Assembly: GCA_001544655.2 (NCBI GenBank)
Contig: FCOD02000016.1
Span: 1 to 64,000, forward strand
Direction: 5' to 3'
DNA: 64,000 nucleotides
From: Caballeronia turbans
GTDB lineage: Bacteria > Pseudomonadota > Gammaproteobacteria > Burkholderiales > Burkholderiaceae
Position numbers and translations under genes: made by a program. A model generated the notes under the pieces. That model was not told the origin of the DNA, did not search any database, and was given only the letters and a program-made list of their open reading frames with translations. Positions within the stretch are counted from its first letter, which is position 1. Each line of letters starts with the position of its first letter. Below are positions 48,045 through 56,456 of this stretch, one piece after another.

Positions 48045-49913
48045 TTATTTCGCCGCGGGCGCGGACTTGGCCCACCACGTCGATATGACCCATTCCTCGG
48101 CGCCGTAATACAGCGGCAACGTCGACGGAAAGCCAAGCGTATTGCGATACGCCACGCGATGCGTCGCCGAGTACCAGTGCGGCACCACATAGTAGCCGTT
48201 CATCAGCACGCGATCGAGCGCGTGCGTCGCGTCGACAAGCTGCTCGCGCGTCTGTGCGGAAATCACTTTCTGCAGGATCGCATCGACGGCCTTCGACTTC
48301 ACGCCCGCGAGATTGTCCGAGCCCTGTTCGTCGGCGGACTTGCTGCCGAAGCGCGAGACCTGCTCGGTGCCCGGCACCTGCACGTCTGGCATGCGCACGC
48401 TCGTCATGTCGAAATCGAAGGCATCGAGCCGCTTCTGGATGAGCGCGTAGTCGACGGTGCGAAAGTTCATCGTGATGCCGAGCTTCTGCAGATTGCGCCC
48501 GAACGCGGCCGCGACCGGCTCCATCGATGCGCCGCCGCCCGTGTCGTCGAGAATCTCGAAGACGAAGGGCTCGCCCTTCGCGTTGCGCAGCGCGCCGTCG
48601 CGATATGTCCAGCCGGCTTCACGGAGCAATTCGCGCGCCTTGATGAGATTCGCGCGGAGCGAGCCGGGCGGATCGGTGTCCGGCTGACGCGGCATCTCGC
48701 CGAACACGGCCGGATCGAGTTGGCTCTTCAGCGGGTTCAGGATCGCGAGTTCGCCTTCGCTCGGCGTGGCCCTCGCTTGCAGATCGGTATTGACGAAAAA
48801 GCTGTCGATGCGCTTGTACTGATTGAAGAAAAGCTGCCGGTTGAGCCACTCGAAATCGAGCGCGAGATCGAGCGCCTGGCGCACGCGCACGTCCTTGAAG
48901 AGTGGCTTGCGCGTGTTGATGAAAAATCCCTGCATGCCCGTGCCGTTGTGCTGCGGGAACTCGCGCTTGATGAGTTCGCCGCTGTCGAAACGCTTGCCGA
49001 TATCGCGCCGCACCCAGCTTCGCGCGACATATTCGACGAGCACGTCATACTCGCCCGCCTTGAAGGCTTCTAGACGCGCGGTGGGATCGCCGTAGAGCTT
49101 GTAGTCGATGTGCGCGAAATTGAACATGCCGACGCGCACCGGGAGCGACGCGCCCCAGTACTCCGGATTGCGCCTGTATGAGATCGTGCGGCCGTTGTCG
49201 TAGCGGTCGATCAGATACGGCCCGCTGCCGATCGGCTTCTGAAACGCAATTCGATCGAACGCAATGCGCGTACCGTCCGGCTTCATCCCCCACTTGCGCG
49301 AGAACACGGGAATGCCGCCCGCGAGCAGCGGCATTTCGCGCGTCGCGGTCTTGAACTCGAAGCGGATCGTGAGCGGATCGACGACGACCGCGCGCGCGAT
49401 CTGCCCGAAGTAGACGGAGAACTGCGGCGCGGCCAGCGGACTTTTGAGCGTCTCGAACGAGAATTTGACGTCCTCGGCCGTGACCGGATCGCCGTTCGAG
49501 AAGCGCGCTTTCGGATTGATGTGAAAGGTCGTCGACATGCCGTCCGGCGCGACCGAGATATCGTCGGCGAGCAGGCCATACGCGGTCGATACTTCGTCGG
49601 AGCTGCCCGTCGTCAGGCTTTCGAACATCAGCGAAAGACCGGGCGCCGGGTTGCCGCGCAACGTGAACGGATTGAACTTGTCGAAGCTCGTCAGCCGGCT
49701 CGGATTCGCGAGCACGAGCGTGCCGTCGCGCGGGGCGCCGGGGTTGACGTAATCGAAGTGCTTGAAACCCGCGGGATATTTCGGCTCGCCGTATTGCGCG
49801 ATCGCGTGAACCGCATGCGCCGGGCTCGCGAACGATGCGATCGATCCGGCCAATGCAAGCGCGAAGAAACGGGATGAGGCGCGAAATGGGCGGATCGTCG
49901 TACGGGTCGTCAT
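48045..49913 (-). CDS. yejA: peptide ABC transporter substrate-binding protein YejA
   Basis: 622 residues, SBP family 5. The signal peptide is RFFALALAGSIASFASPAHA, ending about residue 34. Landmarks: QYGEPKYPAGFKHFDYVNPG, LMFESLTTGSSDEVSTAYGL, IAFQKPIGSGPYLIDRYDNG, YRRNPEYWG, and the C-terminal YWYSATHRVAYRNTLGFP-like segment. It binds peptides in the periplasm and delivers them to YejBEF. First gene of the operon; the related E. coli system takes up microcin C and needs inner-membrane peptidases afterwards. Confidence 0.93.
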   Translation of the reverse strand: MTTRTTIRPFRASSRFFALALAGSIASFASPAHAVHAIAQYGEPKYPAGFKHFDYVNPGAPRDGTLVLANPSRLTSFDKFNPFTLRGNPAPGLSLMFESLTTGSSDEVSTAYGLLADDISVAPDGMSTTFHINPKARFSNGDPVTAEDVKFSFETLKSPLAAPQFSVYFGQIARAVVVDPLTIRFEFKTATREMPLLAGGIPVFSRKWGMKPDGTRIAFDRIAFQKPIGSGPYLIDRYDNGRTISYRRNPEYWGASLPVRVGMFNFAHIDYKLYGDPTARLEAFKAGEYDVLVEYVARSWVRRDIGKRFDSGELIKREFPQHNGTGMQGFFINTRKPLFKDVRVRQALDLALDFEWLNRQLFFNQYKRIDSFFVNTDLQARATPSEGELAILNPLKSQLDPAVFGEMPRQPDTDPPGSLRANLIKARELLREAGWTYRDGALRNAKGEPFVFEILDDTGGGASMEPVAAAFGRNLQKLGITMNFRTVDYALIQKRLDAFDFDMTSVRMPDVQVPGTEQVSRFGSKSADEQGSDNLAGVKSKAVDAILQKVISAQTREQLVDATHALDRVLMNGYYVVPHWYSATHRVAYRNTLGFPSTLPLYYGAEEWVISTWWAKSAPAAK

Positions 49914-50003
49914 GTGCCTCTTGGCGCGATATGAGGGTGTGATGCGTTTGAGTGACCCGGGCAGACGCCCGAAGCGAACGCCGCGAGAATCCTTGGCGGG
50001 GCA

Positions 50004-50032
50004 TTGCGATGTGAGAGAATTCTACCCAAAAT
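50004..50032 (+). promoter_or_regulatory. possible promoter for fabI
   Basis: -35 TTGCGA (50004-50009), 17-bp spacer, -10 CAAAAT (50027-50032), about 130 bp upstream of the fabI ATG. Both hexamers match the consensus only in part, so this is tentative. Confidence 0.35.
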
Positions 50033-50164
50033 CACGCACCGTTCGGCCCGGCATCCAGGCGTCCCGATGCAGGCCGATCGCACGACGCACGCTACGCGCG
50101 GCATCCGCGGCTTTCGTTCACCCCGGCGCCCGCGCGCGACACTGACATCAAAGAAGGAGCATTC

Positions 50165-50962
50165 ATGGGCTTTCTCGCTGGAAAACGAATTCTGCTGACA
50201 GGCCTGCTGTCGAACCGCTCGATCGCTTACGGCATTGCCGCGGCCTGCAAGCGCGAAGGCGCGGAACTGGCGTTCACGTATGTCGGCGAGCGATTCAAGG
50301 AGCGCATCACCGAATTCGCGACCGAGTTCGGCAGCGACATGGTCTATCCCTGCGACGTCGCCGACGATGCGCAGATCGAAGGGCTCTTCGCATCGCTTAT
50401 GGAACGCTGGGACACGCTCGATGGCCTCGTGCATTCCATCGGCTTCGCGCCGCGCGAGGCGATCGCGGGAGACTTTCTCGACGGCATGACGCGCGAGAAC
50501 TTCCGCGTTGCCCACGACATCTCCGCATACAGCTTCCCCGCGCTTGCGAAGGCCGCCCTGCCGATGCTGAAGGACGGCTCGTCGCTGCTCACGCTGAGCT
50601 ATCTCGGCGCCGAGCGCGCGCTGCCGAACTACAACACGATGGGTCTCGCGAAGGCATCGCTCGAGGCGAGCGTGCGTTATATGGCGGCAGCGCCGTCGCT
50701 CGGCGGCAAGGGCGTGCGCGTCAACGCCATTTCGGCCGGCCCGATCAAGACGCTCGCGGCGAGCGGCATCAAGGGCTTCGGCAAGATCCTGAACTTCGTC
50801 GAAGAGAACGCGCCGCTCAAGCGCAACGTGACGATCGAGCAAGTGGGCAATGTCGCGGCGTTCCTGCTGTCGGATCTGTCGGGCGGCGTGAGCGCGGAAG
50901 TCGTTCACGTCGATGCCGGGTTCCATGCGGTCGTCGGCGGAATGGGCGGCGAAGCGGAATAA
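50165..50962 (+). CDS. fabI: enoyl-[acyl-carrier-protein] reductase (NADH), FabI
   Basis: 265 residues, a short-chain dehydrogenase-like enzyme of the FabI class. The NADH-binding N-terminus is [20 protein letters not shown]; the active-site pair Y156-x6-K163 is in NYNTMGLAK, with Y146 in [21 protein letters not shown] follows (about 190-203). It carries out the last reduction in each fatty-acid elongation cycle in the cytosol and is the family targeted by triclosan. AAGGAG lies 5 nt before the ATG. A strong terminator follows. Confidence 0.96.
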   Translation: MGFLAGKRILLTGLLSNRSIAYGIAAACKREGAELAFTYVGERFKERITEFATEFGSDMVYPCDVADDAQIEGLFASLMERWDTLDGLVHSIGFAPREAIAGDFLDGMTRENFRVAHDISAYSFPALAKAALPMLKDGSSLLTLSYLGAERALPNYNTMGLAKASLEASVRYMAAAPSLGGKGVRVNAISAGPIKTLAASGIKGFGKILNFVEENAPLKRNVTIEQVGNVAAFLLSDLSGGVSAEVVHVDAGFHAVVGGMGGEAE

Positions 50963-50981
50963 CCGCTTGTTCCCTGCATCA

Positions 50982-51019
50982 AAAAAAGCGCCGCTCACCT
51001 TGCGTGAGCGGCGCTTTTT
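50982..51019. terminator. bidirectional intrinsic terminator after fabI
   Basis: AAAGCGCCGCTCAC with its exact complement, a 5-nt loop and A/T-runs on both sides. It lies between the convergent fabI (stop 50962) and PXPV-protein (stop 51049) genes. Confidence 0.9.
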
Positions 51020-51048
51020 GCTGGCTGCGGCCGATTCGCGCCCGGCCT

Positions 51049-51423
51049 TCAGCGATGCCCGTGCGGACCGCCGTGACCGTGACCGTGCCCGTTTCCATGA
51101 CCGTGTCCTGGCGGCGGACCATGATGCGGCCCGCGCCCATGCCCGTGATAGCGATCCCAGTCGCCGCGGCTCCAGTAGCGCCGGCCGTCCCAATACCGAT
51201 TGCCGTGCCAGCCGATGAACACTGGCGGCGCATACATCGGCGCGGGCTGATAGACGACCGGCGGCGGAGGCGGCGCATAGACCGGCGTAGGCGCGACATA
51301 CACCGGTGCCGGAATGCCGATGTTCACGCCCACGTGCACGTCGGCGCGTGCCGCGCCCGTCGCGCTCACCGCCGCAATCGCCAGCACACTCGCCACGAAT
51401 CGACCCGAGAATTTCCTGTTCAT
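51049..51423 (-). CDS. exported PXPV-repeat protein with His/Gly-rich tail (copy 1)
   Basis: 124 residues. A signal peptide ends at SATGAARA (about residue 27). The mature protein starts DVHVGVNIGIPAPVYVAPTP, with repeated PxPV/PPPPPVVY motifs (about 39-66), a conserved core GWHGNRYWDGRRYWSRGDWD (about 71-90) and a low-complexity tail of His, Gly and Pro (GHGHGNGHGHGHGGPHGHR). The tail could bind divalent metals. The ATG has GAGG 11 nt upstream; a TTG two codons earlier is 5 nt from the same GAGG and is an alternative start. The function of PXPV proteins is unknown. It has a paralogue 270 bp upstream. Confidence 0.8.
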   Translation of the reverse strand: MNRKFSGRFVASVLAIAAVSATGAARADVHVGVNIGIPAPVYVAPTPVYAPPPPPVVYQPAPMYAPPVFIGWHGNRYWDGRRYWSRGDWDRYHGHGRGPHHGPPPGHGHGNGHGHGHGGPHGHR

Positions 51424-51633
51424 CTGCAATCCGACCTCGCTTTTATGCTTGTTCGCTTGGCCGAAATATAACGGAAAGCTTTCAACGCAATATTTCAGCT
51501 TTGTAAGTTCCTCTGCGCTCCGGCCAAATGTCAGGAGAAAGCTTACCTTTTGTTACATTGCGTCGAGGCGGCATATTGCCTGAGGCTGATGCTTTATCGG
51601 CGAAGCTGCCCTGGTCAGGTAGCGCCGCAACAA

Positions 51634-51662
51634 AAAAGCCACCCGCCAGAACGGGTGGCTTT
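51634..51662 (-). terminator. intrinsic terminator after PXPV copy 2
   Basis: AAAGCCACCCG with CGGGTGGCTTT, loop of about 6 nt. On the minus strand the following bases are the A/T-run complement TTTTTTG. It lies 30 nt past the stop at 51692, so copies 1 and 2 are transcribed separately. Confidence 0.8.
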
Positions 51663-51691
51663 CGGGGCCGTTTGCCTGCAATGCGCGACGC

Positions 51692-52042
51692 TCAATGCCA
51701 GCCGTTGTGACGGCCGTTGTCGTGTCCATGACCGTGGCCGTGATCATGACCGTGATCGTAATGGCGATAGTAGTCGTCTCGATCCCAATAGCGACGGCCA
51801 TCCCAGTAACGATCGCCATGCCAGCCGACCACGATTGTGGGCTGCGCATAGACCGGCGGAGGCGGCGCGTACACGACGGGCGGCGGAGGCGGCGCATAGA
51901 CCGGCGCAGGCGCGACGTACACGGGCGCGGGCACCCCGATGTTGACGCCCACGGATACGCCTGCATTGGCAGCGCCGGACAGCATCAGACCGCCGATCAT
52001 CACGGCGCCCGCCAGCACGGAAGCCTTCGATACCTTGTTCAT
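51692..52042 (-). CDS. exported PXPV-repeat protein with His-rich tail (copy 2)
   Basis: 116 residues, paralogue of the gene at 51049-51423. The signal peptide (ASVLAGAVMIGGLMLSGAANA) ends near residue 27. Then GVSVGVNIGVPAPVYVAPAP, three further proline-rich PPPPPVVYAPPPPVYA units, the shared GWHGDRYWDGRRYWDRDDYY core, and a tail of HD/HG repeats (HGHDHGHGHGHDNGRHNGWH). The ATG has GAGG 11 nt upstream, the same spacing as in copy 1. Likely periplasmic or surface-exposed; metal binding is inferred from the tail. Confidence 0.82.
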   Translation of the reverse strand: MNKVSKASVLAGAVMIGGLMLSGAANAGVSVGVNIGVPAPVYVAPAPVYAPPPPPVVYAPPPPVYAQPTIVVGWHGDRYWDGRRYWDRDDYYRHYDHGHDHGHGHGHDNGRHNGWH

Positions 52043-52251
52043 GTGATGCCCCACCTCGATGGGTTGTTTGTTGTGTTGACGGGACTATATCGGACGGATG
52101 CGGCTTCAAGTGTTCGACTTCGTAACCTGCTATTACCGAAGAAAAACTTACGAAAACGTAAGCTCGCGTCTATAGAAAAGCGGTCTTCGAATCACGAAGG
52201 CCGCAGTCCGCGCACGGGCTTTACGTCACTCAGTTCGGCAGCTCCTGCCCT

Positions 52252-52765
52252 TTGGTCTCCGGCGGCGCCGATGCCTACATCGGCAATCTGAACGCGCCGC
52301 GCCAGATCGTCGTATCGGGCAGCGACGCCGCGCTCGCGCAGGTCCGCGAGATCGCACTGTCGCGCGGCGCGCGCAAGGCCGAACGGCTCTGCGTGAGCGT
52401 GCCGTCGCATTGCGTGCTGCTCGAAAGCGCCGCCGAACGTCTGATCGAAGCGGCGAGCACGGTGCGCATCGACACGCCGCGCATCGCGTAATGTCGGCAA
52501 TCGCGGTGCGCGCGTGCTGCGCCGCGCCGACGCCATCCGGGAATACCTCGCCGCCAATCTCCCCTATCCGGTGCGCTGGCACGATTCGACGATTGCGCTC
52601 CCCGAGCTCGGCGCGAATGTTTTCGTCGAGATGCCGCCGGGACAGACGCTGACCTCCCTGCTCGCCGACGCCCTGCCCGGCGCGCCCGCCCAGGCCATCG
52701 ACGCATCGCCGATCGGCTCGATTGCCGCGCGCGTGCGCATCGCACGAAACCGCGCGAACGATTGA
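52252..52765 (+). pseudogene. mdcH remnant (malonate decarboxylase acyltransferase), frameshifted
   Basis: Two adjacent frames read as one broken C-terminal half of an MdcH malonyl-CoA:ACP transacylase. The first (52252-52491) has YIGNLNAPRQIVVSGSDAAL and VPSHCVLLESAAERL; the second, in another frame from about 52490 (VGNRGARVLRRADAI onward), has YPVRWHDSTIALPELGANVF and VEMPPGQTLTSLLADALP. The frame changes at the TAA ending the first part, consistent with a one-base insertion or two-base loss near 52489. The N-terminal acyltransferase domain with the active-site Ser is missing: upstream sequence shows no similarity and no start or ribosome site. No other mdc gene is near. It is probably a decayed relic. 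Confidence 0.72.
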
Positions 52766-52934
52766 TTCGCTTCGCATGCGCGACTGATTCGCGCTTGGCG
52801 CTGGATTTTCCATCCGTTCTGCCAGCAAAATCGGATTTTTCGTGTTGCTTACAAGTCGCCTGTCATTAGCATTGCGCCGGCGTCCGCGCATCCGCGCGCA
52901 ACGACAACCACAATGACATTCCAAAGGTAAAACT

Positions 52935-53693
52935 ATGACGATCTTCCGCATCGCGCTGGCGGCATCCGCCGTGTTCACCCTTGCGTCGTGCAGCAGCATG
53001 AGCAGCATGGATCCGAACCAATTGTTGCAATCCGGGCAATTGGCGACGCAGGCACTGTCGCTCAGCGATTCCGACGTGCGCACGATCTCCGACAAGTCGT
53101 GCGCGCAACTCGACAGCGAGAACAAGGTCGCGCCCGCGTCGAGCCAATACACGCAGCGCCTGAACAAGATCTTGAAGCAACTCGGCGACAACATCAACGG
53201 CGTGCCCGTCAACTACAAGGTGTACATCACGAAGGACGTCAACGCGTGGGCGATGGCCAACGGTTGCGTGCGCGTCTACAGCGGCCTCATGGACCTGATG
53301 AACGATGACGAAGTGCGCGGCGTCGTCGGCCACGAAATGGGTCACGTCGCGCTCGGCCACACCAAGAAGGCGATGCAGGTCGCGTATGCGACGTCGGCGG
53401 CACGCTCGGTGGCGTCGTCGGCAGGCGGCGTCGTCGGAAACCTGTCGGCGTCGCAGCTCGGCGATCTGTCGGAGAAGTTCGTGAATGCGCAGTTCTCGCA
53501 GTCGCAGGAATCCGCCGCCGACGACTACTCGTTCGACATGCAGAAGAAGAAGGGATACAACCCGGCGGGACTCGTGACGGCGTTCCAGAAGCTCGCATCG
53601 ATCGATGGCGGCAAATCGAGCATGCTCGACTCGCATCCGTCGTCGCCGGCGCGGGCGAAGCATATTCAGGATCGGATCGCGTCGGGAAAGTAA
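52935..53693 (+). CDS. M48 family metalloprotease, lipoprotein (LoiP-like)
   Basis: 252 residues. The lipobox LASC gives lipidated C19, and the next residues are Ser/Met-rich. The zinc motif is HEMGH (H133, E134, H137), followed by the third-ligand region SQESAADDYSFD (about 195-206). VYITKDVNAWAMANGCVRVY (about 97-116) is the usual edge strand with a cysteine. It resembles E. coli LoiP (YggG), an outer-membrane-associated protease that works on envelope proteins under low osmolarity. Monocistronic; AAAGGTAAA lies upstream of the ATG. Confidence 0.88.
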   Translation: MTIFRIALAASAVFTLASCSSMSSMDPNQLLQSGQLATQALSLSDSDVRTISDKSCAQLDSENKVAPASSQYTQRLNKILKQLGDNINGVPVNYKVYITKDVNAWAMANGCVRVYSGLMDLMNDDEVRGVVGHEMGHVALGHTKKAMQVAYATSAARSVASSAGGVVGNLSASQLGDLSEKFVNAQFSQSQESAADDYSFDMQKKKGYNPAGLVTAFQKLASIDGGKSSMLDSHPSSPARAKHIQDRIASGK

Positions 53694-53744
53694 CGGGTAG
53701 TTGAGCGCAACGCGCGCGGTGACGCGCGTGTCGGCAGGAACCGA

Positions 53745-54296
53745 TCAGAAGAAGTAGTAGTGCACGCCCACGGTCAGGCTATCGTTGCGGCGATGACCGC
53801 CCTGGTAGCTCGACGTATCGCCGGTGTATTCGGCGGCCACGCTCCAGTTTTTTTCGAATTTGTATTCGACGCCGCCGCCGTAATGCAGGCGCGTATCGGG
53901 CCACGTACCCGTGAAGCCGATGCGTGCGTACGGCAAGATGTTCTCGTTGACCGGCATGCCGAACCTCACGTCGATGCCACCGTCCTTCTTGGTCGTCGAG
54001 CCGCCGTGGAAATCCATGAATCCCTCGAAACCAACCACGAAACGGTCGACGTCGTAATTGACGCCAGCCACGAGGCCCGGAAATAACGTCGTATGCGTGG
54101 TCTTCTGATTCGGACCCGTGATGTCCGACCAGTTGGCACCGAACTTGGCGCCGACATAAGGACCGGCGAACTGGCTATGCGGGCCCTGTACGCCCATCAG
54201 TTTGAGAAGAGTCGGATCGAGCGATTCCGAATGCGCCTGTGCTGCGCAAAGCAGCGACATGAGCGCTGGAGCAATGAGCTTCCTGATAGATACCAT
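53745..54296 (-). CDS. outer-membrane beta-barrel protein (OmpA-like/porin family)
   Basis: 183 residues from the ATG at 54296 (MVSIRKLIAPAL); the frame is open 20 codons further into the repeat-rich upstream region, which is rejected. The signal peptide ends at CAAQAHS. The mature protein alternates polar and aromatic residues in strands (FAGPYVGAKFGANWSD, FVVGFEGFMDFHGG, ILPYARIGFTGTWPD, YKFEKNWSVAAEYTGD) and ends SLTVGVHYYFF, with the terminal Phe used by the BAM machine. Size suggests an eight-stranded barrel. The ligand and role are unknown. Confidence 0.8.
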   Translation of the reverse strand: MVSIRKLIAPALMSLLCAAQAHSESLDPTLLKLMGVQGPHSQFAGPYVGAKFGANWSDITGPNQKTTHTTLFPGLVAGVNYDVDRFVVGFEGFMDFHGGSTTKKDGGIDVRFGMPVNENILPYARIGFTGTWPDTRLHYGGGVEYKFEKNWSVAAEYTGDTSSYQGGHRRNDSLTVGVHYYFF

Positions 54297-54369
54297 GACT
54301 GAACTGGCGAACCTTGAAATGGTGTTGCCTGATGCCGACTGCGCATTGGGCAACAACCGTCAATCGGGA

Positions 54370-54422
54370 CAACGAACGCGTACGTTGCGTACGTTGCACT
54401 TTGCTTGCCCAAGGACAAGCAA
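54370..54422. repeat. repeat-rich operator-like region upstream of the barrel gene
   Basis: Three overlapping elements: an inverted repeat CAACG/CGTTG (54370-54374, 54383-54387), a 9-bp tandem repeat CGTACGTTG x2 (54379-54396), and an inverted repeat TTGCTTG/CAAGCAA (54401-54407, 54416-54422). They sit 75-125 bp before the barrel-gene ATG. The 306-bp interval 54297-54602 holds these, the tRNA-Ser terminator and nothing else that I can support. Confidence 0.5.
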
Positions 54423-54560
54423 CCCGCGAGGTTAGTTACCTACGGTCACCATAGAAAGCGGACATTTCCTAAAGCTAGAGTGTCTCTTGTCGCATGCGAT
54501 TCGTGCAGGATGACGAAATAATGGAGAGCCACGAAGGCAGATCGCAGCGCAAAAAGAAAA

Positions 54561-54588
54561 AGCCCCGCAAGTTTTAAGCTTGCGGGGC
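54561..54588 (-). terminator. intrinsic terminator after tRNA-Ser
   Basis: Minus strand: GCCCCGCAAG with CTTGCGGGGC, loop 7 nt, followed by TTTTTCTTTTT. It lies 14 nt past the tRNA 3' end. Confidence 0.88.
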
Positions 54589-54602
54589 CTTTCTACGACA
54601 AC

Positions 54603-54695
54603 TGGCGGAGACGGAGGGATTCGAACCCTCGATCCAGTTTTTAGCCAGATGCTCCCTTAGCAGGGGAGTGCCTTCGACCTCTCGGCCACGTCTCC
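54603..54695 (-). tRNA. tRNA-Ser (GCT)
   Basis: 93 nt with encoded CCA (complement at 54603-54605). The acceptor stem GGAGACG pairs with CGTCTCC; the anticodon stem is CTCCC/GGGAG with loop CTGCTAA, giving anticodon GCT, which reads AGC and AGT. A long variable arm (about 20 nt, CATCTGGCTAAAAACTGGAT) and the T-loop GGTTCGAATCC are present, as expected for a serine tRNA. Confidence 0.95.
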
Positions 54696-54881
54696 CAAAC
54701 TTTTCGTTGCACCGGGAGTGCAGTGCAACGAGATCGAGATAATAGCGTGTTCGCAGGCGCGGGTCAAATTCGCATGATTATTTTTTTCAAAACGGTCAAT
54801 ACCGAATCGCCGGGTCCGCAAACCGCAACGGCGTGAATGACTCGAAACGCCTGCGAGCCTTCACACGCGTGTCACACGCAA

Positions 54882-56132
54882 TTACGCACGGTCGAGTTCG
54901 AATGCCTTGTGCAGCGCGCGCACGGCGAGCTCGGTGTACTTCTCGTCGATCAGCACCGAAATCTTGATTTCCGAAGTGGAGATCATCTGGATGTTGATGC
55001 CCTCTTCCGACAGCGTGCGGAACATCGTGCTCGCGATGCCAACGTGCGAGCGCATGCCGACGCCCACCACCGACACCTTCGACACCTTCGGGTCGCCCAG
55101 AACGGTTTCCGCCTGAACGTGGCCCTTCACCTGGTTGTTCAGGATTTCGAGCGCGCGGTGGTAATCGCCGCGGCCAACCGTGAACGTGAAGTCGGTCTTT
55201 CCGTTCACGCTCTGGTTCTGAATGATCATGTCGATGTCGATATTCGCATCGGCGACCGGCCCGAGAATCTGATACGCGACGCCCGGCTTGTCGGGCACGC
55301 CCATGACCGCGATGCGCGCTTCGTCGCGCTGGAACGCGATGCCAGAAATCACTGCTTTTTCCATGTTCTCGTCTTCTTCAAAAGTAATCAGGGTGCCGGA
55401 GTGCATCTCATCGGCGAGCGGCATCAGCGGATCGGTCAGGCTGGAGAGCACGCGCGTCTTCACCTGATACTTGCCGGCGAATTCCACCGAGCGGATCTGC
55501 AGCACCTTCGAGCCGAGGCTCGCCATTTCCAGCATTTCCTCGAAGGTCACGCGGTCCAGACGGCGGGCTTCTTCGACGACGCGAGGGTCGGTCGTGTAGA
55601 CGCCGTCGACGTCGGTGTAGATCAGGCACTCGTCCGCCTTCATGGCCGCCGCGATCGCCACCGCCGACGTGTCCGAGCCGCCGCGGCCGAGCGTCGCGAT
55701 ATGGCCTTCGGGATCGACGCCCTGGAAGCCGGTGATGACCACGACCTTGCCCGCGTCGAGATCCTTCAGCACGCGCTCGCCGTCGATCTCGCTGATGCGC
55801 GCCTTCGTGAACGCGCTGTCCGTCTTGATCGGCACTTGCCAGCCGGCGTAGCTCACGGCGTCGAGACCTTCGGCGTGCAGCGCGATGGCGAGAAGCCCCA
55901 CGCTCACCTGCTCGCCGGTCGAGGCAATCATGTCGAGTTCGCGCGGGTCCGGGTCGGCCTTGATGTCTCTTGCGAGACCGAGCAGGCGATTGGTTTCGCC
56001 GGACATCGCCGAGGGCACGACGACCATCTTGTGGCCGGCCTTGTGCCATTTGGCGACGCGCTTGGCGACGTTCTTGATGCGCTCGACCGAGCCCATCGAA
56101 GTGCCGCCGTATTTGTGTACGATGAGTGCCAT
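54882..56132 (-). CDS. lysC: aspartate kinase
   Basis: 416 residues, monofunctional aspartokinase. The catalytic domain has HKYGGTSMGSVERIKNVA (about 6-23), VVVPSAMSGETNRLLGL (about 37-53) and TDVDGVYTTDPRVVEEARRL (about 172-191). Two ACT domains follow (from about 265: ISGIAFQRDEARIAVMGVPD, and VVGVGMRSHVGIASTMFRTL). It phosphorylates aspartate, the first step to lysine, threonine and methionine; lysine and threonine feedback through the ACT domains is known for this type. No Shine-Dalgarno is clear. The 324-bp interval to tilS (56133-56456) holds a possible TTGTAA-17-TACGGT promoter (minus strand) and no lysine riboswitch or leader peptide that I can see. Confidence 0.96.
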   Translation of the reverse strand: MALIVHKYGGTSMGSVERIKNVAKRVAKWHKAGHKMVVVPSAMSGETNRLLGLARDIKADPDPRELDMIASTGEQVSVGLLAIALHAEGLDAVSYAGWQVPIKTDSAFTKARISEIDGERVLKDLDAGKVVVITGFQGVDPEGHIATLGRGGSDTSAVAIAAAMKADECLIYTDVDGVYTTDPRVVEEARRLDRVTFEEMLEMASLGSKVLQIRSVEFAGKYQVKTRVLSSLTDPLMPLADEMHSGTLITFEEDENMEKAVISGIAFQRDEARIAVMGVPDKPGVAYQILGPVADANIDIDMIIQNQSVNGKTDFTFTVGRGDYHRALEILNNQVKGHVQAETVLGDPKVSKVSVVGVGMRSHVGIASTMFRTLSEEGINIQMISTSEIKISVLIDEKYTELAVRALHKAFELDRA

Positions 56133-56456
56133 TGTCGTTTTGAACTGGAGGGAAAACCGCGCTTCACGCGCGTTGGCGCGAGAGCGCTTGAGACTCGCGC
56201 TCGATTTGCTTCAGGGGATGTCGAAGCCTACGAGCAGCGGGCGCTGCCGCACGCCCGTCGCGCGCTCGCACGAATGTTGTATGCGGCGCACGGATGCGTC
56301 GTTGCGGGCGAAATCGAGTCTTTTGAACGGAGATGCCGCGCAAACACGCGCTTGGGCGAAAACGAGTTACCGTACCCGATCGAGGCTGAAATTACAAGAT
56401 GGAGCGACCGTGGCGGCGATTTTACCGACTTCGGCTCAACGCCTGCCTCAAGCGCC

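Noticed and set aside
51068-51140. Possible short tandem repeat or CRISPR-like array in the PXPV genes
   Set aside because: The repeated CCGTGACCGTG-like units simply encode the His/Gly tail; no regular spacers.
56133-56456. Lysine riboswitch or leader peptide upstream of lysC
   Set aside because: I found no lysine-rich short frame and no recognisable L-box elements; lysine riboswitches are not expected in this group.
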